Shown: piece after piece, positions 24,972 through 34,783 of the stretch
How the letters are laid out: each line of letters starts with the position of its first letter
Numbering within the stretch: the first letter of the stretch is position 1
The notes under the pieces: generated by a model
The model's database searches: none
Seen by the model: only the letters and a program-made list of their open reading frames with translations
What the model was told of the DNA's origin: nothing
NCBI RefSeq assembly: GCF_013522825.1
Contig: NZ_JAAMQZ010000010.1
Coordinates: 62,001 to 126,000, forward strand
Reading direction: 5' to 3'
Length of the DNA: 64,000 nucleotides
DNA from: Stutzerimonas stutzeri
GTDB lineage: Bacteria > Pseudomonadota > Gammaproteobacteria > Pseudomonadales > Pseudomonadaceae
Program-made: the position numbers and the translations under genes

Positions 24972-25325
24972 CCAAAGGCGTAATCCGACGATGCGGGGCG
25001 TAATCCTGCGGATGGCCCTGAGCCCGCTCGTCGGGTCGGTGAAGCGTGCCCCGACCTACACCAGACCGTAGCCTGGATTAGCCGAAGGCGTAATCCGGGT
25101 TTCCGAAGGCGTAATCCGACGATGCGGAGCGTAATTCCTGCGGATGACCTCGAGCCCGCTCGTCGGGTCGGTGAAGCGTGCCCCGGCCTACACCAGACCG
25201 TAGCCTGGATTAGCCGAAGGCGTAATCCGGGTTTCCGAAGGCGTAATCCGACGATGGGGAGCGTAATTCCTGCGGATGACCTCGAGCCTGCACGTCGTGT
25301 CGATAGCGCGTGCCCCGACCTACGA
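24958..25325. repeat. tandem array of dispersed repeat, about 132-bp units
   Basis: Almost three units, each made of TAGCCTGGATTAGCCGAAGG, a second core GGCGTAATCCGAC, CTGCGGATGACC and GTCGGGTCGGTGAAGCGTGC. The segment CCAGACCGTAGCCTGG recurs at 25061 and 25193 (period 132). The units are nearly identical, pointing to recent tandem duplication. The array fills the whole gap between convergent fni and the chemoreceptor. Confidence 0.9.
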
Positions 25326-25362
25326 GAAACAGCGCCGTACATCACCTGTGCGGCTCGTGACC

Positions 25363-27420
25363 CTAGGCCGCCTGCACGCGGAACTGCCCCACCAGTTGCT
25401 TCAAGCGCAACATGCTCTGCCTGATTTCCTCCACGGCGCTGACCGTCTCGCTGGCCGCCCTGGTGCTTTCCTCGGCGATAAGCTCGATCTCGGAGATGCT
25501 GCGGTCCATGTCGATGGCAACGCTGCTCTGCTCTTCGGCGGCGGTGGCGATCTGTGCCGTCATCTGGTTGATGGTTTCGGCGGATGAAACGATGCGCAGC
25601 AGGGCGCTGCCGGACTCCCTGGTCAGGGCGACACTGGCATCGGCCTCCTGCTGGCTGCGCTCCATCGTCTCGACCGCCTGGTGCGCCTGGCCCTGTAGCA
25701 GGCTGATCATGGCGTTGATTTCCTCGGTGGACTGGCCAACCCGCGTGGCCAGGCTGCGCACCTCATCGGCGACCACCGCGAAACCGCGCCCATGTTCACC
25801 GGCGCGAGCGGCCTCGATGGCGGCATTGAGCGCCAGCAGGTTGGTTTGCTCGGCGACGCTGTTGATTACTTTGAGGATCACGCTGATCTGGCTGCTGTCC
25901 GTCTGCAGGTTGCGTATGGTCTGGGCCGCCTGGCCGATTTCGTGCGCCAGCTGATCGATACTGTTGGCGGTGTTCTGCACCACGTCACGACCGCTGCGGG
26001 CCTGGATGTCGGTTTCCTGGGTGGCTTGCGCCGCCAGGCTGGTATTGCCCGCCACCTCCTGCACCACGGCGGCGATTTCAGTCATGGCAGTGGCCACCTG
26101 GGCGATGGCGTCGCGTTGGCGGCTGACGCCCATTTCGGTCTGCGTGGCGGCGGTCGCAACCTGTTCGGTGCCGCTGCTGACCGTAGCGGCGGCTTCATTC
26201 ACCGCCTCGATAATGTTGCCGAAGCGTTCCAGCATGGTGTTGTAGGCGCGCCCGAGCTGAGCCAGCTCGTCATGCCCGGCCTCGTCCAGGCGCAGGCTGA
26301 GGTCGTTGTCGCGTTCGACCTGCTGAATGGAGGCTACCGACAGTTGCAGGCGAGTGCAGATCGTCCTGACCAGCACAAACAATGCGGCCGTGATCAGCAG
26401 CACCCCCGCACTCATGACGATGGACACCCAGAAGCCGCGCAGGGCTTCATCGTTGGCCTGGGCCGCATCGGTCGCCGCGCTGCCACTGATGACCTGGCCG
26501 AAGGCGAGCAGGCTGTCGATGGCCGTCGTGGCAGCCTCCAGCCACTGTCGGTCGGTAAGTGGATAGTTGCCCGTGGCGCCAGCGGCGTAGACCTGGCTGC
26601 GCACGCTCTCGAAGTCGGCGATAAAGCTCTCGTGCAGCCTTTTCCAGGCATCGGCAATCGCCGGGTTCGCCTCGCTGCCCAGGGACGGCAGTCCGACTTC
26701 CTTGAGGTACGTCAGCTGCGCATCGACCACGTTGCGGTTGCTCAGCAGGCTTTCACGCGCTGCTGCATCCAGTGGCTGGCGGCTGGCAATGATCACGGCC
26801 AGTTGCGCGCGCTCGCGCCCGGCGTATTCGGATGCCAGCCAGATCGACTGTTTGAGCTCGGTGTTCTTGAAGGCGGCGCTGGCGAGTGCGCTGTCGGGGA
26901 GAAAAGCATCGTTGCGCAATCGCGCGCCTGCCGAGATCAGTGCGGACATGGCGCCGACCCAGTGGGCGGCCTCCATGGCATTGCCGGTATCGAGCCGCTG
27001 GCGAAGGGTGTGGATGTTCTCCTGATTGCGCCGGACGTTGGCGATGCTCTGTGTGAGTTGTTGCACGGCCCACCCGCTGTCGACCAACTCGTCGGCCAGT
27101 TCGAGCGCTCGCGACATCGCCGCATCGCCTTTTTGGCGAGCCTCACGGATCTGCGCCAATGAGGCCTGGCTGCGCCCGACAGCTGCGACGCTGCCCAGCA
27201 AGCCTGTCGTGAATCCGCGCTCTTTCGCCTGTTCGGCGGCGGCTTCCAGCAGGTTGTCCGACATCAGGTTGGCGGTCTGATAGGCCTGCGCCTGTTGCGC
27301 CTGCGGCCAGTAGACGAACGCCAGCTGCCAGAGGATGACGACCAATAGCAGCGTCGAAATGAACAGGATCGGGATGATCAGCGAAACGCGCAGCGGAAGT
27401 TGCCGGATGATGTTTGCCAT
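25363..27420 (-). CDS. methyl-accepting chemotaxis protein with NIT-like sensor
   Basis: A 685-residue chemoreceptor. TM1 is at about residues 12-34, then comes a large helical periplasmic region (about 35-335) whose [18 protein letters not shown] and repeated helix pattern resemble the nitrate/nitrite-sensing NIT domain (PF08376). TM2 is at about 338-360. HAMP and the signalling domain follow, with the tip [20 protein letters not shown]. It ends in a [13 protein letters not shown] C-terminus without a CheR-tethering pentapeptide. The ATG at 27420 is chosen over a TTG two codons upstream. Nitrate as a ligand is a family-based guess. Confidence 0.88.
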   Translation of the reverse strand: MANIIRQLPLRVSLIIPILFISTLLLVVILWQLAFVYWPQAQQAQAYQTANLMSDNLLEAAAEQAKERGFTTGLLGSVAAVGRSQASLAQIREARQKGDAAMSRALELADELVDSGWAVQQLTQSIANVRRNQENIHTLRQRLDTGNAMEAAHWVGAMSALISAGARLRNDAFLPDSALASAAFKNTELKQSIWLASEYAGRERAQLAVIIASRQPLDAAARESLLSNRNVVDAQLTYLKEVGLPSLGSEANPAIADAWKRLHESFIADFESVRSQVYAAGATGNYPLTDRQWLEAATTAIDSLLAFGQVISGSAATDAAQANDEALRGFWVSIVMSAGVLLITAALFVLVRTICTRLQLSVASIQQVERDNDLSLRLDEAGHDELAQLGRAYNTMLERFGNIIEAVNEAAATVSSGTEQVATAATQTEMGVSRQRDAIAQVATAMTEIAAVVQEVAGNTSLAAQATQETDIQARSGRDVVQNTANSIDQLAHEIGQAAQTIRNLQTDSSQISVILKVINSVAEQTNLLALNAAIEAARAGEHGRGFAVVADEVRSLATRVGQSTEEINAMISLLQGQAHQAVETMERSQQEADASVALTRESGSALLRIVSSAETINQMTAQIATAAEEQSSVAIDMDRSISEIELIAEESTRAASETVSAVEEIRQSMLRLKQLVGQFRVQAA

Positions 27421-27929
27421 GCTCAATGTTCCACTGTCCTTGTTTTGTTTATGGGCTTCTTCACGGCCATGTCCCTGTTGCGTGTTGCTGGAGCACTCCC
27501 ACAGGAGGTTCGTCGCATCTGGTAGGCCGGGTCATGTTTCACCGACCCGACAGACGACCGGCCAGATGCGTTACATGCTGCTGTCAGGCATGGACTGTCG
27601 TACGCCTTTGGATTGTCGGATTACGCCTTCGGCTAATTCGACCTACAACAGTCTGCACCTTGGATATCGCGTCTGAAGCCGTTGCCACAAGGGGCATTCC
27701 TCACGGAACGCAACACGTCACTGGACATGGTTTATCTAGAGGCGCTGCACACCTCATCATGAGGTACCCGAATAGTTTGGGCCTTTGATGAGGCGAGCAG
27801 CCCTTCGGCTCGCTGTTGGCGAGCCGAGGACAACATTGATCAGGCGATGGCTATATGCCTTGATGATGATCAAGTCTGGCTGCTCTGGCCTGGCAGGCCT
27901 GCTCGTTGGCTGAACAGGACGCGCCGCTG
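27421..27929. other. intergenic region with repeat fragments
   Basis: No convincing gene. It holds a fragment of the dispersed repeat (GTCACCGACCCGAC-like at about 27530 in the GTCGGGTCGGTGAA module, and core GGATTACGCCTTCGGCTAAT at 27618-27637), a short REP-like piece near 27495, the palindrome CCTCAT-C-ATGAGG at about 27752, and the GC-rich hairpin CGAGCAGCCCTTCGGCTCG near 27796. The latter could serve as a terminator for the nitronate monooxygenase gene, though no T run follows. Confidence 0.5.
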
Positions 27930-28973
27930 TCAGCCCGTCCAGCCAGCGGCCAGCTCACGGGTCAGCTGCGCCGCCGGGATTTCGCGACAGCCGCTGGCGT
28001 TCTGCCCGGCCCACAGCGGTGTGCAGTGATCCAGGTCGAGGCTTTCCGTCTTTTGTCGCAGCGCGCCGATGGCGTTGCCAGCCAATGGGAAGTCCGGCAC
28101 GCCGTCGGGCAGTGGGCCGAGTTCGTGCATGATCCGGTTGAAAATGCCGCGTGCCGGGCGCCCGGTGAACAGCGTGGTCAGTGCCGTGTGCCGGGCGCGC
28201 GGGCTTTTCAGCGCGGCGCGATGCAGGGCACTGGTGCGGCTTTCCGGGCACAGCAGGTAGGCGGTGCCGGGCTGTACGCCGGCGGCGCCCAGCGCCTGGG
28301 CCGCGGCGACACCCTTGGCATCGGCGATGCCGCCGGCGGCGACTACCGGCACATCGAGGGCTTCGACCAGTTGCGGCAGCAGGGCGAAGGTGCCGAGCTG
28401 GGTGGTCAGATCCTCGTTGAGGAAGATGCCGCGATGGCCGCCGGCTTCCAGTCCTTGGGCGATCACCAGATCGACGCCGTGCTGCTGCAGCCAGAGGCCT
28501 TCCTCCAGAGTGGTGGCGCTGGAGGCGATCTTCGCCCCGGTGGCGCGGGCACGTTGCAGCAACTCGGTTGACGGCAGGCCGAAATGGAAGCTGATCAGGG
28601 CCGGGCGATGACGCTCCAGTACTTCGGCCATTGACGCATCGAATGGCTGGCGGGTCGGGCCACCGGGAATGCTGGCCGGGTCGATGCCGAACTCTGCGAA
28701 CCAGGACGCCAGCAGTTCGTGCCAGGTCTCGATACGCGCCGGGTCGCTGGCTGGCGTCTGGTGGCAGAAGAAGTTGACGTTGTAGGGGCGGTCGGTCAGC
28801 GCCTCGATGGCACTCAGTTCGCTTTCCAGTGCCTGGGCATCGAGCATGCCCGCCGGAATCGAGCCCAGGCCGCCGGCTTCGCATACCGCGGCGGCCAGCA
28901 GATGGTTCTGCGCCCCCGCCATGGGCGCCTGGATGATGGGAAGTTCGGTGCCGAGTAGATCGCACAGGCTCAT
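27930..28973 (-). CDS. nitronate monooxygenase (2-nitropropane dioxygenase family)
   Basis: A 347-residue FMN TIM-barrel enzyme that oxidises alkyl nitronates such as propionate-3-nitronate, a detoxification step. Motifs: IIQAPMAGAQN near the start, VNFFCHQ, a glycine-rich LVIAQGLEAGGHRG and VVAAGGIADAKGVAAAQALGA for phosphate binding. GGAG precedes the ATG at 28973 by 7 nt; a longer frame to 29048 adds no conserved sequence. Some family members act instead as enoyl reductases, so the substrate is not certain. Confidence 0.9.
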   Translation of the reverse strand: MSLCDLLGTELPIIQAPMAGAQNHLLAAAVCEAGGLGSIPAGMLDAQALESELSAIEALTDRPYNVNFFCHQTPASDPARIETWHELLASWFAEFGIDPASIPGGPTRQPFDASMAEVLERHRPALISFHFGLPSTELLQRARATGAKIASSATTLEEGLWLQQHGVDLVIAQGLEAGGHRGIFLNEDLTTQLGTFALLPQLVEALDVPVVAAGGIADAKGVAAAQALGAAGVQPGTAYLLCPESRTSALHRAALKSPRARHTALTTLFTGRPARGIFNRIMHELGPLPDGVPDFPLAGNAIGALRQKTESLDLDHCTPLWAGQNASGCREIPAAQLTRELAAGWTG

Positions 28974-29096
28974 GGGGTAGCTCCGTTCATGGTTTAGGGA
29001 ACGCTCACTGTAGTTCGCAGCACCCATGAGGGACACGTTATTGGTCATGTTCGTCCTGCACAGTGCCGGGCGGCACGGTAAACTGCGCGGTTCCTA

Positions 29097-29361
29097 GGGT
29101 CTGTTGCCGTTTCGTTCGCGACCGCGCCGGAGCCTGTTTTGGCGCGAGGCAAGGCACGAGGAGTGTGGTTTGGTTGTTCCAAATAAACGACGAGAAACGC
29201 CGCATCGCGTCAAAACAGGCCCGGCCCTTCGGGTTGCGCGGCAAATGTCGCCAGGCGGCGTTGCGGGACTTGGCAAGGGAACAACCATTGCCTGCGTCCC
29301 GCGCCTTGCCTGGCGACATTTGGCGCAGCAACGCGGTTTGCGATGAAACGGCAACAGACCC
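29097..29361. mobile_element. MITE-like element, 265 bp, flanked by TA
   Basis: Terminal inverted repeats GGGTCTGTTGCCGTTTC are perfect for 17 bp at both ends and continue imperfectly. Both ends are flanked by TA (29095-29096 and 29362-29363), a likely target duplication. Inside are two more inverted repeats: GCCTGTTTTGgCGCG at 29132-29146 with its complement at 29206-29220 (one mismatch), and AAATGTCGCCAGGC at 29243-29256 with its exact complement at 29308-29321, which encloses GCGGGAC/GTCCCGC. No transposase is encoded. The ends resemble IS5-family (IS427 group) termini from memory. It sits immediately before the rlmJ Shine-Dalgarno. Confidence 0.75.
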
Positions 29362-29374
29362 TAAGGAGCGCCCG

Positions 29375-30217
29375 ATGAACTACCGCCACGCCTTCCACGC
29401 CGGCAACCATGCCGATGTGTTCAAACACCTGGTCCTGAGCCGGATATTCGCCCTGCTGTCGCGCAAGGAGACGCCGTTCGCCTACCTCGACAGTCATGCC
29501 GGCATCGGCCTCTACGACCTGGCGGGCGATCAGGCCAGCCGTACCGGCGAGTGGTTGCAGGGTATCGAGCGCATCTGGCGGGCCGATGCGCGTCCTGCGC
29601 TGCTCGACGACTACCTCGGCGTGATCCGCTCGCTCAATCCCGACGGTACGCTGCGCTATTACCCCGGCTCGCCCGAGCTGGCGCGGCAGCTGACGCGCCA
29701 GCAGGATCGTCTGCAGCTCAACGAAAAGCATCCCGAGGATGGTCGTCTGCTCAAGGACAATATGGCTGACGAGCGCGTCGCGGTACACCTGGGCGAAGGC
29801 TGGCACGTGCCGCGGGCGCTGATGCCGACGCGGGAAAAGCGCGTGGTGCTGCTGATCGATCCGCCGTTCGAGCAGGCCGACGAGCTCAGCCGCTGCGTGA
29901 CGGCGCTCAAGGAGGCGCTGGGTCGCATGCGCCAGACCATTGGTGTGATCTGGTATCCGATCAAGGACGAGCGCCAGCTCAAACGCTTCTACCAGGAGCT
30001 GTCGCGTAGCGGCGCGCCGAAGCTGCTGCGCGCCGAACTGTTCGTCCATCCCACCGACGAATCCCTGCGCCTCAACGGCTCGGGCCTGGCCATCGCCAAC
30101 CCGCCGTGGGGGCTGGAAGACGAGTTGCGCGAACTGCTGCCCTGGCTGGCCGAGCAACTGGCGCAGAGCGAAGGCGGCTGGCGGCTGGATTGGCTGATCG
30201 AAGAAAAACAGTCATAG
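29375..30217 (+). CDS. rlmJ: 23S rRNA (adenine2030-N6)-methyltransferase RlmJ
   Basis: A 280-residue enzyme methylating A2030 of 23S rRNA, the same length as E. coli RlmJ. It begins MNYRHAFHAGNHADVFKHLV, the hallmark of the family, and has YLDSHAGIGLYDL for SAM binding and the catalytic LIDPPFEQ (DPPF). AAGGAG lies 6 nt before the ATG. The MITE ends 13 bp upstream of the start codon, so the promoter must lie inside or beyond the element. Confidence 0.96.
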   Translation: MNYRHAFHAGNHADVFKHLVLSRIFALLSRKETPFAYLDSHAGIGLYDLAGDQASRTGEWLQGIERIWRADARPALLDDYLGVIRSLNPDGTLRYYPGSPELARQLTRQQDRLQLNEKHPEDGRLLKDNMADERVAVHLGEGWHVPRALMPTREKRVVLLIDPPFEQADELSRCVTALKEALGRMRQTIGVIWYPIKDERQLKRFYQELSRSGAPKLLRAELFVHPTDESLRLNGSGLAIANPPWGLEDELRELLPWLAEQLAQSEGGWRLDWLIEEKQS

Positions 30218-30236
30218 ACCCGTAGGGCGGTCAGGT

Positions 30237-30555
30237 TTTTCGTAGGTCGAATTAGCCGAAGGCGTAATCCGACGAGCAAGGCCTCGACTCTTTGCAGTGC
30301 CTGATGGCCTTCTTGTCGGGTCGGTGAAGCGTGACCCGGCCTACGACAGCATGGGGCCATGTTTTTCGTAGGTCGTGTTAGCCGAAGGCGTAACCCGACG
30401 AGCAAGGCCTCGACTCGTGCAGTGCCTGATAGTCTGCTTGTCGGGCCGGTGAAGCGTGACCCGGCCTGCGACAGCATGGGGCCATGTTCTTCGTAGGTCG
30501 AATTAGCCGAAGGCGTAATCCGACAATCAGAAGGCGTAATCCGACGAGCAGATGC
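30237..30555. repeat. tandem array of dispersed repeat, about 126-bp units
   Basis: TCGTAGGTCGAATTAGCCG recurs at 30240, 30366 and 30491 (periods 126 and 125). Units share GCAAGGCCTCGACTC, GTCGGGTCGGTGAAGCGTG and ACAGCATGGGGCCATG. It uses the same core as the 25-kb array but different filler sequence. The array fills the whole rlmJ-srkA gap between convergent genes. Confidence 0.9.
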
Positions 30556-30605
30556 CGCAAAAATCCTATGTCTCGTTCGTCCGCCGCAAGTCGTTAGCCT
30601 CGCCT

Positions 30606-31580
30606 TCAGAACAGCTTCAACGGCTCCTCCTGCAGCGCCGATATCTGTTCGCGCAATATCAGCACCTGGTCGCCCCAGTAGCGTTCGCTGCCGAACCAGG
30701 GAAAGCTCATCGGAAAAGCCGGATCATCCCAGCGGCGGGCCAGCCAGGCGCTGTAGTGCAGCAGGCGCAGGGCGCGCAGGGCTTCGATCAGCGGCAGTTC
30801 GCGCGGGGCGAAGTCGTGGAATTCGTTGTAACCCTCGACCAGCTCCGAGAGCTGCCCGAGGCGCTCGTGACGCTCGCCGGCGAGCATCATCCAGATGTCC
30901 TGCACCGAAGGCCCCATGCGGCAGTCATCCAGATCGACCAGATAAAAGGCGTCGTCGCGGGCGAGGATATTGCCGGGGTGGCAGTCGCCATGCAGGCGGA
31001 TCGGCTGGAAGTCGGTTTGTGCAAACACATCGTCGACCCGCTTGAGCAGATCACGCGCCACGGACTCGTAAGCCGGCAGCAGGCTCTTCGGGATGAAGCC
31101 GCCGTCCAGCAGGGTCGCCAGCGAGTCGTGGCCGAAGCTCTGCGCGTCGAGGGTCTGCCGGTGCTCGAAGGTGCGGCTGGCGCTGACCGCATGCATGCGC
31201 CCGAGCAGCTGTCCCAGGCGATAGAGCTGGTCGAGGTTGCCCGGCTCGGGCGCGCGACCGCCACGCCGGGGGAACAGCGCGAAGCGAAAGCCGGCATGCT
31301 CGAATAGGGTTTTGCCGTCACGCGCCAGCGGCGCCACCACCGGGATTTCCCGCTCGGCCAGTTCAAGGCTGAACCGATGCTCTTCGGCAATGGCTTCGTC
31401 GCTCCAGCGTCCAGGGCGGTAGAACTTGGCGATCAGCGGGGTTTCGTCCTCGATGCCCACCTGGTAAACGCGATTTTCGTAACTGTTCAGCGCCAGCACG
31501 CGCGCATCGCTGATATAGCCGGCACTTTCCACGGCATCGAGCACAAGGTCCGGCGTGAGTGTGTCGAAGGGATGGCTCAT
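30606..31580 (-). CDS. srkA: stress response kinase A (SrkA/YihE)
   Basis: A 324-residue Ser/Thr protein kinase of the aminoglycoside-phosphotransferase fold that counters stress-induced death in E. coli. It shows LALNSYENRVYQVG (ATP-binding loop), the catalytic loop RLHGDCHPGNIL and the metal-binding YLVDLDDCRMGP. GGAG precedes the ATG at 31580. comF lies 86 bp upstream in the opposite direction of reading order (both minus strand), so a common transcript from comF is possible. Confidence 0.95.
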   Translation of the reverse strand: MSHPFDTLTPDLVLDAVESAGYISDARVLALNSYENRVYQVGIEDETPLIAKFYRPGRWSDEAIAEEHRFSLELAEREIPVVAPLARDGKTLFEHAGFRFALFPRRGGRAPEPGNLDQLYRLGQLLGRMHAVSASRTFEHRQTLDAQSFGHDSLATLLDGGFIPKSLLPAYESVARDLLKRVDDVFAQTDFQPIRLHGDCHPGNILARDDAFYLVDLDDCRMGPSVQDIWMMLAGERHERLGQLSELVEGYNEFHDFAPRELPLIEALRALRLLHYSAWLARRWDDPAFPMSFPWFGSERYWGDQVLILREQISALQEEPLKLF

Positions 31581-31666
31581 GGTCGGCTCCGCGAATGGGC
31601 CGATCAGTGTATTGCACCGGGGCTTTTAAACAACCGGCGCTCAGCCGCCTTGAGTTTGCAGTTCAG

Positions 31667-32374
31667 TCAGTCACCCGGTTTGGGCGTGCGCGCAAGGCAG
31701 TAGATATCCACCCGTGCTGCGCCGGCTCGTTTCAGCAGCCGCGCCAGCGCTTCGGCGGTGGCGCCGGTGGTGAGCACGTCATCGATGATGGCGAAATGCT
31801 GATCGCGCAGCGGTTGTTCGTCAGGCAGGGCAAAGGCGCGGCGCAGGTTGCTGTGTCGGGCCGCGGCGTCCAGTTGCTGTTGGGGCGGCGTGTCCTGGAT
31901 GCGCAGCAGAAGGTCGTTGCGCACCGTAATCTTCAGCGCGGGGCTTAGCCAGTCGGCCAGCATCGCTGCCTGGTTGAAGCCGCGCTGGCGCAGCCGTTTG
32001 CGCGCCAGAGGCACCGGCAGCAGTGCGCTCGGGCGCGGCAGGCCTTCGTCGAAGAGATGTAAGAGGTGCTGCGCCAGTTGCTCGGCCAGCAGCCGCCCGA
32101 ACGGCCAACGCGACTGGTGCTTGAAGCGGGTAATCAGGCTGTCTATGGGGAAGTCGAAGCGCCAGGGGGCGACCACATGATCGAATGCGGGCGGGCGCTT
32201 CAGGCACTGGCCGCAGGTCATGCCGGCGGCGGGTAGCGGCAGTGCGCAGATTGAGCATTGCCCGCCGAGCCACGGCAGATCGGCTTCGCAGGCGTCACAC
32301 AGCGAATGGGCGTCTTCGCAGCGGTCATCGCAGAGTGGGCAGTAGTGTTCGATTCTTAACCAGTTGTAAACCAT
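31667..32374 (-). CDS. comF: ComF-family phosphoribosyltransferase-like protein
   Basis: A 235-residue protein. The N-terminal zinc-ribbon-like part has four CxxC-type pairs (CPLCDDRC, CDAC, CSIC, CGQC). A PRTase-type C-terminal half follows with VPLARKRLRQRGFNQA and the PRPP loop FAIIDDVLTTGATAEA. ComF proteins act in DNA uptake in competent bacteria; in Pseudomonas the role is unsettled. AGGAAAGG precedes the ATG at 32374. Its first three codons lie within the left half of the BirA operator for bioB, so its transcription start must be in the bio promoter region. Confidence 0.9.
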   Translation of the reverse strand: MVYNWLRIEHYCPLCDDRCEDAHSLCDACEADLPWLGGQCSICALPLPAAGMTCGQCLKRPPAFDHVVAPWRFDFPIDSLITRFKHQSRWPFGRLLAEQLAQHLLHLFDEGLPRPSALLPVPLARKRLRQRGFNQAAMLADWLSPALKITVRNDLLLRIQDTPPQQQLDAAARHSNLRRAFALPDEQPLRDQHFAIIDDVLTTGATAEALARLLKRAGAARVDIYCLARTPKPGD

Positions 32375-32395
32375 GATTCCTTTCCTGGTTGACAG
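32364..32395. promoter_or_regulatory. BirA operator between comF and bioB, with bioB -35
   Basis: TTGTAAACC-N14-GGTTGACAG matches the proteobacterial biotin repressor site TTGTAAACC-N14/15-GGTTTACAA at 16 of 18 positions. The right half contains TTGACA (32389-32394), a perfect -35; a weak -10 (TAACCA) follows 16 bp later at 32411. BirA bound with biotinyl-AMP would therefore cover the bioB promoter, and also the comF start codon. Confidence 0.85.
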
Positions 32396-32458
32396 TGTCT
32401 TCGGCTTGGCTAACCATTTCGCATCCGTGCCAAGAACCCTATTTACAAGGAATGCCCT

Positions 32459-33514
32459 ATGAGCGCCACTGCCGCTTGCGCCACCCGCCACGACTGGAGC
32501 CTCGCCGAGGTCAGGGCGCTCTTCGAGCAACCCTTCAACGATCTGCTGTTTCAGGCGCAAGGCGTGCATCGCCGGCACTTCGACGCCAACCGTGTGCAGG
32601 TGTCCACCCTGCTGTCGATCAAGACCGGCGCCTGCCCGGAAGACTGCAAGTACTGCCCGCAGTCCGGCCACTACAACACCGGCCTGGACAAGGAAAAGCT
32701 GATGGAGGTGCAGAAGGTGCTGGAGGCGGCGGCTGAAGCCAAGGCCATCGGCTCGACGCGCTTCTGCATGGGCGCGGCCTGGAAGCATCCGTCCGCCAAG
32801 GACATGCCCTACGTGCTGAAGATGGTCGAAGGCGTGAAGGCCCTGGGCCTGGAAACCTGCATGACCCTGGGCAAGCTCGATCAGGAGCAGACACGCGCGC
32901 TGGCCGCCGCCGGGCTCGATTACTACAACCACAACCTCGATACCTCGCCGGAGTTCTACGGCAACATCATCACCACGCGCACCTACGGCGATCGCCTGGA
33001 GACGCTGAGCTACGTGCGCGACGCGGGGATGAAGATCTGTTCCGGCGGCATCCTCGGCATGGGCGAGTCGCTGGACGACCGCGCCGGCCTGCTGATCCAA
33101 CTGGCCAACCTGCCGGAGCATCCCGAGTCGGTGCCGATCAACATGCTGGTCAAGGTGAAGGGCACGCCGCTGGCCGAAGAGCAGGACGTCGACCCCTTCG
33201 ACTTCATTCGCATGCTCGCCGTGGCGCGGATCATGATGCCCAAGTCCCACGTGCGCCTGTCCGCCGGGCGCGAGCAGATGAACGAGCAGATGCAGGCCCT
33301 GGCCTTCCTCGCCGGCGCCAATTCGATCTTCTACGGCGAGAAACTACTGACCACCGGCAACCCGCAGGCCGACAAGGACATGCTGCTGTTCAAGCGCCTG
33401 GGCATCCAGCCCGAAGCGCGTGAAGAGCACGACGATGAAGTGCATCAGGCCGCTATCGAGCAGGCGCTGATGGAGCAGCGCGATTCGAAGCTGTTCTATA
33501 ACGCTGCACTATAA
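32459..33514 (+). CDS. bioB: biotin synthase
   Basis: A 351-residue radical-SAM enzyme inserting sulfur into dethiobiotin. The [4Fe-4S] motif [14 protein letters not shown] (CxxxCxxC) lies near residues 58-70. [18 protein letters not shown] and the family C-terminal half for the auxiliary cluster are all present. AAGGA precedes the ATG. It is the first gene of bioB-bioF-bioH-bioC-bioD behind a BirA operator. Confidence 0.98.
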   Translation: MSATAACATRHDWSLAEVRALFEQPFNDLLFQAQGVHRRHFDANRVQVSTLLSIKTGACPEDCKYCPQSGHYNTGLDKEKLMEVQKVLEAAAEAKAIGSTRFCMGAAWKHPSAKDMPYVLKMVEGVKALGLETCMTLGKLDQEQTRALAAAGLDYYNHNLDTSPEFYGNIITTRTYGDRLETLSYVRDAGMKICSGGILGMGESLDDRAGLLIQLANLPEHPESVPINMLVKVKGTPLAEEQDVDPFDFIRMLAVARIMMPKSHVRLSAGREQMNEQMQALAFLAGANSIFYGEKLLTTGNPQADKDMLLFKRLGIQPEAREEHDDEVHQAAIEQALMEQRDSKLFYNAAL

Positions 33515-33601
33515 AAAGCCGCTGAAGGCTTGAGGCTGAAGGCTGGACGAGAGGGTTCTTTCGTCCAGCCTCTAGCGTCCAGCCGCTTTTATCGAGCCTT
33601 T
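33515..33601. repeat. intra-operon inverted repeat (bioB-bioF)
   Basis: GAGGCTGAAGGCTGGACGAGA and its approximate complement TCGTCCAGCCTCTAGCGTCC form a hairpin, ending in CCGCTTTT just before bioF. Similar elements lie at 56122-56196 and 63238-63339. Confidence 0.75.
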
Positions 33602-34783
33602 ATGCCTTTCGATCTCGCTTCCCGCCTCGCCGCCCGCCGTGCCGAGCACCTCTATCGCCAGCGCCCGTTGCTGCAAAGCCCGCAGATGCCCGAGGTGGTG
33701 GTCGATGGCGAGCGGCTGCTGGCCTTCTGTTCCAATGACTACCTGGGCCTGGCCAATCACCCCGAAGTGATCCATGCGATGCGCCAGGGGGCCGAACGCT
33801 GGGGTGTCGGTGGCGGTGCCTCGCATCTGGTGATCGGCCATGGCACGCCACATCATGAATTGGAGGAGGCGCTGGCCGAGTTTACCGGGCGGCCGCGCGC
33901 GTTGCTGTTTTCCACCGGCTATATGGCCAACCTCGCCGCCGTCACGGCGCTGGTCGGGCAGGGCGATACGGTGCTGGAAGACCGCATCAACCATGCCTCG
34001 CTGCTGGATGCCGGGCTGCTCAGCGGCGCGCGCTTCTCGCGCTATCTGCACAACGATGCGACGAGCCTGGCCAAGCGCCTGGAGAAGGCCTGTGGCAATA
34101 CGCTGGTGGTCACCGATGGCGTATTCAGCATGGACGGCGACCTGGCCGATCTGCCGGCGATCTGCGCCGAAGCGAAGCAGCGCAACGCCTGGGTGATGGT
34201 CGATGACGCCCATGGCTTCGGCCCGCTGGGCGCTACCGGCGGCGGCATCGTCGAGCATTTCGGCCTGGGCCTCGACGAGGTGCCGGTACTGGTCGGCACC
34301 CTGGGCAAGGCCTTCGGCACCGCCGGTGCCTTCGTCGCCGGCAGCGAGGAGCTGATCGAGACGCTGATCCAGTTCGCCCGCCCCTATATCTACACCACCA
34401 GCCAGCCGCCGGCTGTCGCTTGCGCAACGCTGAAAAGCCTGGAGTTGCTGCGCAGCGAACACTGGCGTCGTGAACACCTGAACCGGCTGATCGCGCGCTT
34501 CCGCCAGGGCGCCGCCGATATCGGTCTGACCCTGATGGACAGCCCGACGCCGATCCAGCCAATCCTGATCGGCAGCAGCGAGCGCGCGCTGGCATTGTCC
34601 GCTGCGCTCAGGGCGCGTGGCATTCTGGTCGGCGCGATTCGTCCGCCAACGGTACCGGCCGGCAGTGCGCGACTGCGTGTCACCTTCAGTGCGTCGCATG
34701 GCGAGGCGCAGGTGGAACATCTGCTGGAAGTCCTGGCCGAATGCTGGAATCGATTGGCCGAGGAGCCTGAAGCACATGCGTGA
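33602..34783 (+). CDS. bioF: 8-amino-7-oxononanoate synthase
   Basis: A 393-residue PLP enzyme joining pimeloyl-ACP and alanine, the first committed step after pimelate. It has [26 protein letters not shown], the PLP-contacting [11 protein letters not shown] and the Schiff-base lysine in [12 protein letters not shown]. The ATG at 33602 lacks a strong Shine-Dalgarno; an open frame from 33530 lies wholly in the repeat upstream. The last 8 bases overlap bioH. Confidence 0.97.
   Translation: MPFDLASRLAARRAEHLYRQRPLLQSPQMPEVVVDGERLLAFCSNDYLGLANHPEVIHAMRQGAERWGVGGGASHLVIGHGTPHHELEEALAEFTGRPRALLFSTGYMANLAAVTALVGQGDTVLEDRINHASLLDAGLLSGARFSRYLHNDATSLAKRLEKACGNTLVVTDGVFSMDGDLADLPAICAEAKQRNAWVMVDDAHGFGPLGATGGGIVEHFGLGLDEVPVLVGTLGKAFGTAGAFVAGSEELIETLIQFARPYIYTTSQPPAVACATLKSLELLRSEHWRREHLNRLIARFRQGAADIGLTLMDSPTPIQPILIGSSERALALSAALRARGILVGAIRPPTVPAGSARLRVTFSASHGEAQVEHLLEVLAECWNRLAEEPEAHA

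Noticed and set aside
24958..25325. Possible CRISPR array
   Set aside because: Repeat units are about 132 bp with no unique spacers, the whole unit is repeated, and no cas gene is in the window.
25363..27420. Sigma-28 promoter for the second chemoreceptor
   Set aside because: GCCGTGAA is present upstream but no matching -35 lies at the right distance.
30237..30555. Possible CRISPR array or integron attC sites
   Set aside because: Period about 126 bp with conserved filler rather than variable cassettes or spacers; no integrase or cas gene.
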